Numbered from the stretch's first letter, positions 40,764 through 51,694 are shown. The stretch is 64,000 nucleotides of DNA from Pycnococcus provasolii (GCA_049487715.1 CP150546.1:496001-560000); one strand, 5' to 3'. The notes: generated by a model from the letters alone, not told the origin. Made by a program: numbers and translations.

Positions 40764-42080
40764 TCACAGAATGAGCGATTTTTTCTCTCTTGCATCCATT
40801 ATGCCTTCGACACTCCGCAGGAGGTGCGTCAAAGGCGCGTTCTCCGCGATCATCGCGTAATCGCTTGGACGCAACCCGTCAAGATCTGCGCCCACGTGCT
40901 CCAGCCTCAGATGTGGTGGCGGCGGAATACCTTCAACCATTGCGATCTGTCTCTCGTATGGCTCGGGTGGTGAAACCACCGACGAAACGAGCCAAGCAAT
41001 CATGAGCGAATTCGACAGCATTGCAGCCTTGTGGATCGGCGAGTGAGCGTTGCGATTCAGAGCCAAGGGATCCACACCATGTTTGACGAAGAGCAACAAG
41101 ACCTGTAGGCACGCAATTTCGTACTTGTCGCCCTCACAACAGGTGCATGGAGCCATCGCGATCCACTGCGCTACGTTGCACATGTGACTGTTCGTGGCAT
41201 GCACGTCTGCACCGATGTTGACGAGAAGCTCACACGCTTCTCTGCGCAGATTCCAGGCTGCCCACATGATTGGTGTCGTGCCGTTGGTTGCACGCTCATT
41301 CACATCCATGCCCATTTCGCACACGAACCTTTCGATGAGAGCGACGTGACCTGCCCGGGCTGCCCACGTGAGCGCAGAACGGCCGTCGACGTCTCTCTGT
41401 TCGTGCAGATATGAGGTGTGAGCAATGCGCGACGACGACAGAAGCCAATTAACAACGTGCTCGTGCCCTGAACCCGCTGCCCACAGAAGGGCGTTTGCCT
41501 GGCGTTTGTCCGTCGCGACAAGCTCGTTGTGGCTAAGCTGCTGTAAACCGAGCAAGTCACCACGCTTTGCGAGGTCTATGGCTAGTGGTAAAGACGATGT
41601 CCGCGCCACCTGTTTGACGTGCCTCTCGGCGTCGTCATCTGCACGTTTCACCAGCCTGGCAAGCTGGTTTCTCTTCGTCATCGTGTCAGCGCCGTGATGT
41701 TGCTTTGCATGGTTTCGTATTCCGCGGATATCACGGCACATGTGCCCACAGAGCGGGCATGCCACTGCACTTTTGTACGCTTGTTTCAGAGTGTCGCGAT
41801 GAGCTGACGTGCACACGTGCATTCCGTCCTTTGCCAGCTTCAAGCTTTGCACGAGATGGCCAGACCTGAAAGCCGCCGCTACAATTTGCATTGCACGATC
41901 GTGGTCTGAAGGGTGTGTGTGTATTTTGACGACGGCGTCGTGCGCGCAGAACGCATCAGAGGCGGCAGAGTTCTGGCGCCGGCGAATCCGGAGCGGGGAG
42001 ATGAGCTGAATGGGCGCGGGAGGAGAGGCGAGCGCCGACGACGCGACGCAGTGCAAGTTTTCTAACGACGTGTCCGCCAT
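40764..42080 (-). CDS. Ankyrin-repeat protein with C2H2-like finger
   Basis: 438 residues from ATG at 42080. The frame is open for 36 more codons upstream, but that part encodes RVRVRVR from a CCCTAA array, so the later start (MADTSLENL) is preferred. A Cys-x2-Cys...His-x4-His-like finger is at about 107-130 (CPLCGHMCRDIRGIRNHAKQHH). Ankyrin repeats at about 180-370 have the algal pattern with WAA cores (LLWAAGSGHEHVVNWLL, LTWAARAGHVALIERFV, IMWAAWNLRREACELLV). Ankyrins mediate protein binding. The role is unknown. Confidence 0.78.
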   Translation of the reverse strand: MADTSLENLHCVASSALASPPAPIQLISPLRIRRRQNSAASDAFCAHDAVVKIHTHPSDHDRAMQIVAAAFRSGHLVQSLKLAKDGMHVCTSAHRDTLKQAYKSAVACPLCGHMCRDIRGIRNHAKQHHGADTMTKRNQLARLVKRADDDAERHVKQVARTSSLPLAIDLAKRGDLLGLQQLSHNELVATDKRQANALLWAAGSGHEHVVNWLLSSSRIAHTSYLHEQRDVDGRSALTWAARAGHVALIERFVCEMGMDVNERATNGTTPIMWAAWNLRREACELLVNIGADVHATNSHMCNVAQWIAMAPCTCCEGDKYEIACLQVLLLFVKHGVDPLALNRNAHSPIHKAAMLSNSLMIAWLVSSVVSPPEPYERQIAMVEGIPPPPHLRLEHVGADLDGLRPSDYAMIAENAPLTHLLRSVEGIMDAREKKSLIL

Positions 42081-42444
42081 ACCAGCATCGTCGTCGGAAA
42101 CGCGGAAAGGGAATGGGACGACGGGAAATTCTCGAATCCTAACCCTAACCCTAACCCTAACCTGGAACTTGTTCCCATCGAATGCCATACCAGTACCCGG
42201 TACGGCCGTACCACGTAAAACTTTACCACCTCGCCTATCTCCTGCACGTCAGTCGTATAGAATGGTGTTAGGTGTAAACCGTACAGTAGTACTGTACTAG
42301 GGTAGTAGTTGGACGAAGTACAGTAGTAAACTCTATTACATTACCGAACTCGATTCTGAGCTCTATTTTGGAAAAGGCCCGAGTAACACGCCAGTCAAGT
42401 AACTGTCCTCAGTTACCCGCTTGAAATCTGGGCTCTCACAAGTT
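42081..42444. other. Intergenic gap with short telomere-type array
   Basis: No gene. The array at 42138-42160 lies 58 bases upstream of the ankyrin start. Tandem CAGTAGTA/TAGTACTGTA words occur at about 42283-42330. Confidence 0.55.
42138..42160 (+). repeat. Short telomere-type array (CCCTAA)3
   Basis: CCTAA followed by three CCCTAA units, about 58 bases upstream of the ankyrin-gene ATG. Confidence 0.9.
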
Positions 42445-45400
42445 TCACGTGGAGGTGTCGTTGTTGTCATCACTCCCATCGGCGTCTTTGTTGTCATCAC
42501 TCCCATCGGCGTCTTTGTTGTCATCACTCCCATCGGTGTCGTCACTCATCCAGTCACCATCCGTCTTGAATAGGAACGAGTGCACTTCAACTTTGCCAGT
42601 ACCATTATCAGAAGTCGGACGCGCCGACCTCAACTTGTCCATATGTCCATTCGTGGAGGACGAGAACGTGTTTTTCTCTGCCGAAGTGCTTGGAATTCTG
42701 TTTCCTTGAATCGGACTCGGCTGATCCAAAGAGTGTGTTCTGATTGGAATTCTGTTGTCTTGAATCGGACGTGGCTGATCCAAAGACGGTGTTCTGACCA
42801 TCTCTTGGATGCTATCATCATTCTCGCTGCCCAAAATCAAGTCTACGGGAACCTTCTTCATGAGGATCTGTTGCTCACCAAAAAGGACCACCTCAACTTC
42901 TGAGGCGCCGACAGGTGCGTCTTCCACGATGATACCATTCATGTTGTTCTCGTCACCTGTCCATCCTAGCGCTTGCAAACGACTCATATCAATGCGAACG
43001 GGATCGCCCCTAAACGAAGCTTTGCGAAGCGTCTTGTTGCGATCCACTGAGGGCGAGTCTTCAGATTCACGAGATTGGAAATACTTTGCCACGAAAGCCC
43101 AGATGACTGGGGCAAACATGACGTACTCGAGCAAAGCCATCAGCACCACGGCAGCGAGGTGCAGGCCTATGCCGATGTCTGAAGAGCCACTCAAAGATCT
43201 CATGAAATGCACACCATGCAGAATAAAGCCTGCAGATATCAGCATTGTCGACGTGATGTCAATGACACTAAATGTGCGAGAATCGAGCGGCTGTACCACC
43301 ACGGAAACTATCGCATCCAGGGCCGTGAACAAGCCAGCACCAAGAGCGCCTGCGCCACGCCTATTCGCGTCTGCGAGTGCGGAACCGCCATAAGCACAGC
43401 ATAATGCCACTGAACACATGAGTGCAGGTCCAAGCCACGCATATGCGACGAGTCGCCTCTTGTCGCGATCGTCCTTTGGTGCACGCATCGATGAGAGAAC
43501 GAATCCGAACCGCGAGGCAAAGTGACTGTGATCGATTCGACACGAATGCCAGTGTCCGCCACCGTTACTGTCTTTCACGTAATCGATGTATGGCACAGAT
43601 CGTGATGCACCATAAACGCTGATGGCGACTAAGCTATAAAACAGAATCACGACGGATCCAGCCAAGATGAAAATGATCAAGCTGGTGGCACTCACAGGCT
43701 CGTAGCCCTCAGCGACATCGGAGGCGAATGCGACACATACAAGCACGCCAGGGATCACGACGAGCATGCCCACGACGCTCTCCACGCGAGGTGCATAGTG
43801 CATATCCGGTGCGTGAAGGACATCCCACTCGGCAGGGAGATTGCCCTTGTTCAAATTCGATAGCATTCTCCTGTTCATGTCCCATGGGCTGATCGTAGAC
43901 GCGGTGTCCACCAAAATCATGCTCGATTTGTCAATGTTACGCTGAGTCGAACGACGATTCCACTTAAGTCGGATGTAGCGACGGTACATCCAACCAACAA
44001 CAAATGCCAACGATACCCAAAAGAGATACCGCTCAAGCATCAAGCGCGCGCTAGTCGTGTTCTTGCCGCCGCCGTCATCCCAAAGTGGCGAGCGCGCAAC
44101 AAGATTCACAAAAAGAAAGGAGTGATATGCGCTCGTGTCCCAGCTAGTCAGTGCATCCTGTGCCGTGCTCTCGATATCGGCGAGTCGTCGGCGCGCGACA
44201 CTTTGGTCGCTTTCTCTCTTCGTTTGATTCCCTTTGTTGCTCATGCGAACGATTTCACGGTGATCCCGGAAGAGCCACACCGCGGAAGCGACAATTTGAA
44301 TTTTCCACGCAAGCCGAAACGGGCTTCCCGTTGAAGGTGATGGCAACCACTCGGCACGCTTCTGATACAAAGCTTGCATGGTTATCATAGCTGCGCTACT
44401 TCTCACAGCGCTCGATGCAACAGCAGACGTTGAAACAGCGGCAGTTACCTCGGCTGCGACGACTGTTTCCTCGGATGAGATTCGAGGTGGGGATGGTGGC
44501 CGCGGTGGTGGTGGCGGCATTGGCGGTGCTGGAGGGGATGACAGAGGAGGAGGCGTTGGCGATGGTGGTGGACTTGCCGAAAGGAATGACACTGATGCAG
44601 GCAAAGGAGGCGGCGATGTGTCATCATCATCATATTCATCATACGCTCCTTTTGAAAAAAGAGCCGAGAGGAAAGGTGGAGGTGGTGGAGGAGGTGGTGG
44701 CGGCAGGGGAGGCGGGCTTGGAGGTGGCGGTGACGGCGGTATTGGCGGGGGCAGAGGAAGTGGTGGCGGAGGTGAGCAGCTTCCGGTTGAAGTGCAAGGA
44801 TTCGGCGGCGGCGATGGTGGGTTGGGCGGGCTCGGAGGTGGCGGGCTCGGAGGTGGCGGGCTCGGTGGTGGACTCGGCGGCGGGGTCGGCGGAGAAGGTG
44901 GAGATTGGCACGGCGGCAAGATCGCCTCGCCTGGTGACCAGCGCACGTATACTATCTCAGATTGAAGGTTGCTGTTGCCCTGCGCGTCCTTTGCAGTTCC
45001 AGATTTCACAGCCAACTGGACATCCACGAAATCTCCACAGATGCCAGCATTCGGTATTTTCGGAGTAATGACGACGTCAAAGGAACTATGGCCATCGAGA
45101 GGGCTTTCCGCACCTTCACCGGATACCGACAAGCTTACGTCGTACGTGATAACCGTCTCCGGAGTAGCGTCGGCAGTTTTCTGCACAATAGCAGTGTAAG
45201 TGACCACACCTTTCTTTCGAAAGCCGTAGATTTTCTCCGGCACATAACCTTCAATTTTGTCGTTCGGGTCATCCTCCTGGAAGGATAGCGCGAGGTTGAT
45301 GTCCGAAGATGCAACAACCACGGGTGACTCTGCCGTCGTGCTCGCGTTCCCGTCACGGAGCGTCAGTACAGCGCTCATACGAGTCATGTCTGGTGGTGAC

Positions 45401-45727
45401 GGGGATGGCGGTGGTGGCGGCGGTGGCGGCGGCATAGGTGGCAGAGGTCGCGATGGTAGCGGTGGCGGTGGTGGAGGAGGGAGAGGAAGAGGTGGTGGCA
45501 GAGGAGGGGGGCTCGGAGTTGGAGGTGCCGGCGGTGGCGGTGGCGGTGGCGGTGGCGGTGACGGTGGTGGCGGATGAGGAGGAGGTGGTGGAGGTGACGG
45601 TGGTGGCGGTGGCGGTGACGGTGGCGGTGACGGTGGTGGTGGATGAGGAGGAGATGGTGGAGGTGCCAACGGCGGAGGCGACGGCGGCGGTGATGGTGGT
45701 GGATATGGCGGCGGCGACGGCGGTGGA

Positions 45728-45764
<37 letters not shown>

Positions 45765-45829
45765 AAACCAATGGCGGTGGCGGTGGTGGCGAAACCAACG
45801 GCGGTGGCGGTGGTGGCGACGGCGGTGGG

Positions 45830-45866
<37 letters not shown>

Positions 45867-46707
45867 ACGGCGGCGGTGGCGGCGGCGGCGGCGGCGGCGA
45901 CGGTGGTGGAGAAAAAGCAACTGGAATTGTCCATGTTCCATCTGCGTCCGCAACGTTCGGCTTATAGTACACCCACAATTCTGCCGCCTTCACGATGCAC
46001 ATCCTATTATTAGTACCAATTGCTGAACACCTATGGTCATCACTCGCGACGATGAGAGTGTTGAAGCTTGGCCCGTAGAACTCCCCTCTTGAAGAAAGAG
46101 GTATGTCGCGGCCAAGTTGATAGCGTTTGCTCCGGTCGCCACTCCACGTCGTGCAGCTAGTGTCGATCGCCGCGTCCGTCTGCGCGGCCGCCAGTCCCCA
46201 CCAGTCGCGCAAGTCAGTGTTCGCGGTGATAGCAACATAGCCTGATACTCGTTTCGCCACGTCGTTCGCGCCGCTTCCGCAGGAGTTCCACGCCGTTCTT
46301 GGGTCGTGAGACTGCTTCCAATGTATGGATGACTGAAGCGTTCCCCCTTCAAGCTGCTCGTACCAGAGCACGAACTCGAACGCGCCATCGGCACTGCGGT
46401 AGTCTTCAAGGTCTGGGAATATCGAGTACTCGCGCAAGGCGGGGTCGTCCGTATCCGCGTTTTGGTTCTTGTAGTTGAGTCCTGCGCTCCAGGGCACGAA
46501 GTCCGCGTCCGCTTGGCCTATGAGGTTGTGTATGAATATGGGTTTCCAGCACGGCGAGGTGGCCGCTGCTATATTACCGGTGCAGCGCGGCAACGACGCA
46601 AACGCTGACGACACACTAGAAAGAAAACACACGAGACTAAGCATAAAATGGTCGCCAAGACGGTAGCCAGAAACACGAACACCACACGCGGCCAAATACG
46701 AAGGCAT
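42445..46707 (-). CDS. Proline-rich (SPPP) surface protein with multi-pass membrane domain
   Basis: 1420 residues. An N-terminal hydrophobic signal (about 20-38) is followed by a Cys-containing ectodomain with aromatic patches (to about 265). A long S-P3-5 and PPP run (about 267-437) is typical of hydroxyproline-rich algal wall proteins. A beta-rich domain (about 440-600) and a second Pro run (about 603-715) follow. The C-terminal part (about 890-1270) has about seven hydrophobic helices, for example VVGMLVVIPGVLVCVAFAS and SLIIFILAGSVVILFYSLVAI. The end has a 10-residue Asp/Ser tandem (DADGSDDNK, nt 42448-42540). The Pro-rich stalks suggest a wall-linked ectodomain joined to a membrane domain. 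No known family was recognised for the membrane part. Confidence 0.75.
42448..42540 (-). repeat. 30-bp tandem repeat in coding sequence
   Basis: Three near-identical 30-bp units encoding D-A-D-G-S-D-D-N-K-like decapeptides at the C terminus of the Pro-rich membrane protein. Confidence 0.9.
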
Positions 46708-47181
46708 GGCGCAAAGGTACCCGGGAGTTGGACGGACTTGTAAGAAACAGGACGTGGAGCCTTATGTGTCGTGTAACTTAAGGGGTAGTTCTCGAGGGAA
46801 AGTAGTACTAAAGCGGCCTTCTTTTCCAGTCAGCTTGAGCAAGACTCTGCAGGCTCAGCTCCATCAAGAAGGTGGGATCCCCCCTCACACACCTTGAGCC
46901 TCCGAGGGCTTGGGCAGATCTCTTCTCTCGAGGGTACTTCCTACCTTAGGAGGCGTTCCTCACCCCTCTCTCGGCGGAACGGCAAACTCAACTCAAGATC
47001 ACGGCTCAAACACACTTCGCGACTTCACGAAGCCACTAAAAAGTACAACAGGCTCACGTGATCCTCTCATGTCTCACGTTAAGGGCCCTCGCGAAACTGG
47101 ACTTGCCAGGCTGTGGCTGGGTACATAGTGTGAAAAGCAGCTCGGATGATGGCGGAGACTTGCAGAAACGGTATCTTCTTA

Positions 47182-47310
47182 GTTCGGGTTTCTATGACGC
47201 TGCACATAAAAAATCCCTTGGGATGCAGATTGACGTCACAGATTGACGTCACAGATTGACGTCGCGCGAGGTCAACCTACCTTAGTGGCCTAATAGTGGT
47301 ATAATCGTAA
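47182..47310 (+). repeat. Dispersed direct repeat, copy 1 (with three TGACGTC units)
   Basis: Shares GCTGCACAT, AAAAATCCCTTGGGATGC, TTGACGTCGCGCGAG and CAACCTACCTTAGTGGCC...ATAGTGGTATAATCGTAA with 48725-48848. This copy has a 13-bp unit CAGATTGACGTCA repeated three times (47226-47264). Confidence 0.9.
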
Positions 47311-47717
47311 TGTTAAGGCTAATCACATGGCATTACTGATTACATGGCATCACTTGGCATCACATGGCAACTAGCTTAATCATCACTCTTGCAAAACGGA
47401 CTGCAAAAATGGGTAAGTGTGAAGACACTAGGGGTTTGACACTTGTAAGGGTCCCCCGGGGATCTCATCCCTGGAACCCCTGATTGCCCCAGATTGCATT
47501 TGGATTAGGTTCCCAGATTCTGGTGGCATCTTCCCCGTTCCATGCTTCGCCCCTTAAGGCCACCTCAGCCTTTTATGTAACGCCATTATTCGGAATCAAT
47601 TGTGTGTGTGTGTGTGTAGTGTGTGTGTGTGGGTGACGACCCCACAGGGCCCAACCTTCTTACGTCGTCACACGTTAACGTGTGTAAACATACCTCTTTT
47701 ACACTTCAATCACCACA

Positions 47718-47831
47718 ATGTCCGAGTCTTTCCCGCTAGCCAACTATACTAACAAAAACAAAACACCAACCAGCAAACGCAAACGACCGAGTACCAAAAC
47801 AGACGCTGCTAAGCGCCCTCGTCGTTCTTAG
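47718..47831 (+). CDS. Small basic open frame, 37 codons
   Basis: ATG to TAG encodes a peptide beginning MSESFPLANYTNKNK and ending in two nuclear-localisation-like clusters (KRKRP, KRPRRS). After the TAG the same frame stays open for 26 more codons (FIVENPEGEFDFPD...). It could be the start of a lost element gene. It is not recognised, and it may be chance. Confidence 0.25.
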   Translation: MSESFPLANYTNKNKTPTSKRKRPSTKTDAAKRPRRS

Positions 47832-48724
47832 TTCATCGTCGAAAATCCCGAGGGCGAGTTCGATTTCCCCGATCGCCACCACCACCATAAAGTCCATTCT
47901 GACATCGCGTGAACCACACCGCGATCATCGCCAGCCACCACACGTGGTAGCAGCCGTCTCCAGAAGCCCACCAACAAGGTAGAAGCCCGAGGAATCCTAC
48001 GAGGAATGGCAACAATTCGCGCAAATGGGAACACGTCGTCGTGCTCCTGTATAATATTAAGCTCCTCCTCGTCATCACGCCAGCATGCCACAGATCACGC
48101 CACCCGCACATCACGCCACCCACGCCATGATAACAAGGAGCAACGTCGCAACAAGGAGGCAAGGAGGACTTCTTGCTGAACGAGTGAGGAGGAGCAAGAG
48201 CGATTACAGACGCCATATTCATCGCACGCAAAGTCGAGAACAAGGTGGCCCCTTAAGGCGAGTGAATTCAACACAACGGTGCCCACCTTGGAAAAGGCCA
48301 GGCCGAAAAGGCGGAAAAGGCAGGTGGCCGGGTGGGGGAAAGTGAATGGCAAGTCGTTTTGTTACCTTTTTAAAATGGTTTGGTGCACAGGACTTGCCCA
48401 CATCACATCACATCACATCACATCACATCATCATCACATCATGCCATCCAAATTCACATCATCATCATGGGACAGCTCAAGGCGAGTACTCCGAAGTTCC
48501 GAAGCGACTCACGAGTCACGAGGAGCTTGCAAGCAAAGTATAGGCAAACATACGATCAATATTAGGGCACGAGACATGTCGTCACACGATGCGGACAAAT
48601 ACCTTTATGACTTATGTATGTACACGATGGGTTGGGTTACAGTACATACCTCGTAATGTACGTTCGCCTGGCTTGTGGTGAAGTGAGTGGTGAACATATG
48701 CCATATCCCCTATCTTATCCTATA

Positions 48725-48848
48725 GGTTCGGGGTTCTAGAACGCTGCACATGATGTAGGTTACATTATGTCAAAAATCCCTTGGGATGCGCTTTTGACGT
48801 CGCGCGAGGGCAACCTACCTTAGTGGCCTCATAGTGGTATAATCGTAA
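48725..48848 (+). repeat. Dispersed direct repeat, copy 2
   Basis: About 124 bases, same orientation as copy 1, 1.4 kb downstream. Differences are substitutions plus indels (a 19-base insertion after CTGCACATGA, and loss of the extra TGACGTC units). Confidence 0.9.
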
Positions 48849-48902
48849 AATGGTATGTGTTACATGAGTTGTTTTTAAACGGTACGTCCTTATCGTTCTG
48901 TT

Positions 48903-50915
48903 CTAAAACTTAGATGGCGTACTCGCAAGCGCCTCGTTCGCCTCGTGCACGAGCTTGCCCACGCCTCTCACGCCGCTACGAGGCGTGCTCTTCGCCGAAG
49001 GTGTGCCTGGCAAACCCTGGCGGATGTAGAAGTTCAAAGCACCTCTGCCAGGGCCGTACACGGCTTTGTGGTAACGGCTGTTGCGACGCTCGATGTTCTG
49101 ACGCGCGCGGTAAAGACCGCGATTCGCGCGTGTGCCGCTGCCAGCCTGACCAACGGCGTACTTGAACTCGGTGTCAAAAATCCCAACGGAGTACCCGTAG
49201 TACCACATGCGCAGGCTCATCTCGTAGTCAAATCCGATACCAGGCTCTGATCGACAGCTGAAGTTCCCACTGAACATGCCCAGCTCGTGGAATGCTGTAC
49301 GGCGGAATATCATGGGACCCATGTTTGCAAGCGTGACGAACATGAAAGGACGTCGCTGGAACGAGGAGCGGTACTTGATTGCGTCCTTCTGCACGCCATA
49401 TTTTCCCGTGAGAGGCCCACCTTGAATGGTTCCCGTGAAGCCAGCGAGGATGCCAAGCTTCGAGTTCTTACGAAACAGACTCGTGGCGTGAAGGATCCAT
49501 CGCGGCGTTGGCGGCGGCACGTCGTCATCTTGCATGAAGACGATGTGCTTCCCGCGTGCCATCTTCGCGAGGCGATTGTACCCGCGAATCTCGTGTACGT
49601 TGCCGCTGACGAGTAGGTAAAACGGCCAGTCGGAACCCTTGCTCATTCCCGTGAGCCAGACGTCGATTTCTGACGCGCTGTCATCATTCACGAGTATTTC
49701 GCCGTCAATCTTGAGCTTCTTCAGCGCGCCGACGATCGCGTTGATCAGCGAAGGGCGACGAAAGTACTGAATCGCGAAGGAAAAGTCAATGTCGTCCTTC
49801 CCACATTCCTTCCCATCGCTGGAGTAAGATCGCATGGCATCGTCACGCAGCTGCGCCGCGTCGAGCACGGCGTTTCCGTTCTCGTCAATGCGCGCGACGG
49901 CGATCTCGCGTGCATTGGCGGCACGGTAGAGAGGAGCGAGAGATGCACGATACGATTCTTCGCCACCGATTGTGCTGGCGACGGAGGCTGCGTCCCGGAA
50001 CACGATGCTGGAGCGCGCCATCGTCGCTTCCCATGAGTTCTTACCCTTCGGCTCGACAATCGCCGCCGCCTTCAGGAACGCCGCAAATACAGCCTTGGCA
50101 GTCGAAGCACGCTCAGGTGCGGGCATGGATACGAAGGTTTCGAAGCTTGGACCGCGGTTTACGTCCATATGCGACCTTATGCTTGTAAACGCCTTGCGAA
50201 GCGACGCCTGCAACACCGCCGTGGAGAGCGACTTCGCCTCGACGTGGACAACGTAAGTCATCGACGGATTGTCGAGATCTTCGCAACTTGCCGCCGTGCA
50301 ACGGCACTTGTGATTTCCCTCCTTGAGAGCGCGCGTCTGCGGCTCAGGGCGATAGGACACGCCACAGTGCTTGACAGCTTCGATCTCGACGAGTGCGACT
50401 CCACCTCCTCCGCCACCCTGCTTCGACGCCGCGATCCCTTTCGCTGGTGCTCCTTTTGGCGACGCTTTCGAAACAGTCGCCACTGGCCGTGGCGCCGGCG
50501 GCGGTTTGGTGGGGTCTTGCACCTCCATCTCGTCGTCCGGCTCGTCTTGCCCTTGTTCTGGCAGATCTGGTAAGGTTGGCGGCACCGGCTCATCGACGTC
50601 GTCGTGCGACGCGAAGTCGAAGTCGAAGTCGAACGTCCCCACAACCTCAGAGACGGATTTGGACGTGCGATCGTACAGCTCCCATATCGACGTGCTTTTC
50701 AGAAGTGCGGGTGTGGCTGCGCCTATGAAGAACGCGAGAACGAGGACGGATAGTCCAAAGTAGCGGCAAGCGGAGTTGGAGGACGCGGCCGTCTGTCTAC
50801 TCCTCGGTAACAAGGTGCTGACTCCTGACTCAGCTGACACACCTCTGTCTCTGTCTGCTCCAAAGTTACCGCCGGCATGCTTGTCAAGCATGGAGCGCAA
50901 CCGCGGCGCCTCCAT
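48903..50915 (-). CDS. Type II membrane glycosyltransferase, GT-A fold
   Basis: 670 residues from ATG at 50915. An N-terminal anchor lies at about 51-72, then an acidic Pro-rich stem and a Gly run. The catalytic region (about 410-600) has the GT-A pattern: FAIQYFRRPSLINAIVGAL, EILVNDDSASE, RLAKMARGKHIVFMQDDDVPPP (metal-binding DDD, about 459) and a C-terminal SEPGIGFDYEMSLRMW block. These resemble GT2-like enzymes that use a nucleotide sugar with a metal ion. The orientation fits a Golgi type II enzyme. Sugar and acceptor are not evident. Confidence 0.75.
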   Translation of the reverse strand: MEAPRLRSMLDKHAGGNFGADRDRGVSAESGVSTLLPRSRQTAASSNSACRYFGLSVLVLAFFIGAATPALLKSTSIWELYDRTSKSVSEVVGTFDFDFDFASHDDVDEPVPPTLPDLPEQGQDEPDDEMEVQDPTKPPPAPRPVATVSKASPKGAPAKGIAASKQGGGGGGVALVEIEAVKHCGVSYRPEPQTRALKEGNHKCRCTAASCEDLDNPSMTYVVHVEAKSLSTAVLQASLRKAFTSIRSHMDVNRGPSFETFVSMPAPERASTAKAVFAAFLKAAAIVEPKGKNSWEATMARSSIVFRDAASVASTIGGEESYRASLAPLYRAANAREIAVARIDENGNAVLDAAQLRDDAMRSYSSDGKECGKDDIDFSFAIQYFRRPSLINAIVGALKKLKIDGEILVNDDSASEIDVWLTGMSKGSDWPFYLLVSGNVHEIRGYNRLAKMARGKHIVFMQDDDVPPPTPRWILHATSLFRKNSKLGILAGFTGTIQGGPLTGKYGVQKDAIKYRSSFQRRPFMFVTLANMGPMIFRRTAFHELGMFSGNFSCRSEPGIGFDYEMSLRMWYYGYSVGIFDTEFKYAVGQAGSGTRANRGLYRARQNIERRNSRYHKAVYGPGRGALNFYIRQGLPGTPSAKSTPRSGVRGVGKLVHEANEALASTPSKF

Positions 50916-50955
50916 GAGCACGACAAGTGTGGTGCGATCACAACCTTTTTAAAAA

Positions 50956-50967
50956 CCCTAACCCTAA
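50956..50967 (+). repeat. Two CCCTAA units at the left edge of the mobile element
   Basis: CCCTAACCCTAA lies 41 bases upstream of the glycosyltransferase start and directly abuts (and overlaps by a few bases) the first direct repeat of the recombinase-type element. Confidence 0.9.
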
Positions 50968-51091
50968 TCAGGCGTTAGCAGGGTTGGGTTCTTTCCCTTC
51001 CTTCCTTCGGGCGGGCGGGCGGGCTCCCTTCTCCTGCCGCGGCCTGGGCGTGGCATCCTGTGCTTTTGTCGCCGCACCTTGCGTCGACATC
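50963..51091 (+). repeat. Direct repeat A1 (129 bp)
   Basis: From CCTAATCAGGCG to GCGTCGACATC. Identical to 51936-52064, including three GGGC units near the middle. Confidence 0.95.
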
Positions 51092-51150
51092 AAGCACTCG
51101 CGCGTCGGAGTTACGCGCAGAGGTCACTGTAGGACTGTGTCCACAGTTTC

Positions 51151-51384
51151 ATGGCGGCACCTGGAGGCGCCGACCAACCCGAGCTCGCAGAGCAAATCCA
51201 GTTGCTCCGCGAGCAAAACAACCTGCTTGTCAGGAACTCCGCTAGGGGAAGGCCTGCGGCCAGGGTTCAGCCGCCACCAGAGCGTCGTCGTTTCCTCGAG
51301 CCTCCCACGGAGGCCGATCTCGACGAACAGCGTCTGTACCTGATCCCCGCTACACTTACGCGCGGGCCGAATTCGCACCGCTAA
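51151..51384 (+). CDS. Short open frame at the element 5' end (gag-like position)
   Basis: 77 codons beginning MAAPGGADQPELAEQ, with an amphipathic helix (LAEQIQLLREQNNLLVRN) and a basic Pro-rich tail. It starts 60 bases after A1, where the first open frame of a PAT/Ngaro element would begin. It ends early, probably because the interior was deleted. No domain recognised; the gag assignment is positional. Confidence 0.4.
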   Translation: MAAPGGADQPELAEQIQLLREQNNLLVRNSARGRPAARVQPPPERRRFLEPPTEADLDEQRLYLIPATLTRGPNSHR

Positions 51385-51694
51385 GCGATTTGTTTAGTTA
51401 CTCTTTTAAAACTTAAGTATTATGTGTGCGGACTTCCAACACTAGCTAGTGTGGCGGCGAGCTCAAGCCGTCCTCTTTCACTACACGTAAGACCGCCAAG
51501 CCTACGGTAGACACACCTTAAGTAAAAGTTAAGAGTGGTTGAGTTACACGGAGGATACTAAGGGAGGTCCCTCGAGAGAGGGGGATCACGTGATAACCTC
51601 CTCATAGTGGGCACTGCCCGTTATAAGGGGGGCTGATGAATCACGTGACCACCTCCCTGTTGGGGGTTTTGGCAGTTCGGCGTATCCCGTTTAG

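Larger units (their letters stand above)
46708..48902. repeat. Gene-poor 2.2 kb region with direct repeats and microsatellites
   Basis: No intact gene recognised. It contains two diverged direct repeats (47182-47310 and 48725-48848), a TG run at about 47599-47635, ATGGCATCAC words near 47324-47370, a CACAT/CATCA pentamer run at about 48399-48440, and a small basic open frame at 47718. Other open frames here are low complexity. It may be the decayed interior of a mobile element. Confidence 0.5.

Noticed and set aside
40538-40795. Minus-strand open frames through the GTC run
   Set aside because: Only Asp/Asn or Thr homopolymer-like products from a trinucleotide repeat.
42081-42188. Upstream extension of the ankyrin gene
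   Set aside because: It reads through the CCCTAA array (RVRVRVR); the internal ATG at 42080 is more plausible.
44415-46013. Plus-strand Gly/Val/Ala-rich open frames of about 200 codons
   Set aside because: They are antisense shadows of the proline-rich coding region and are explained by its codon bias.
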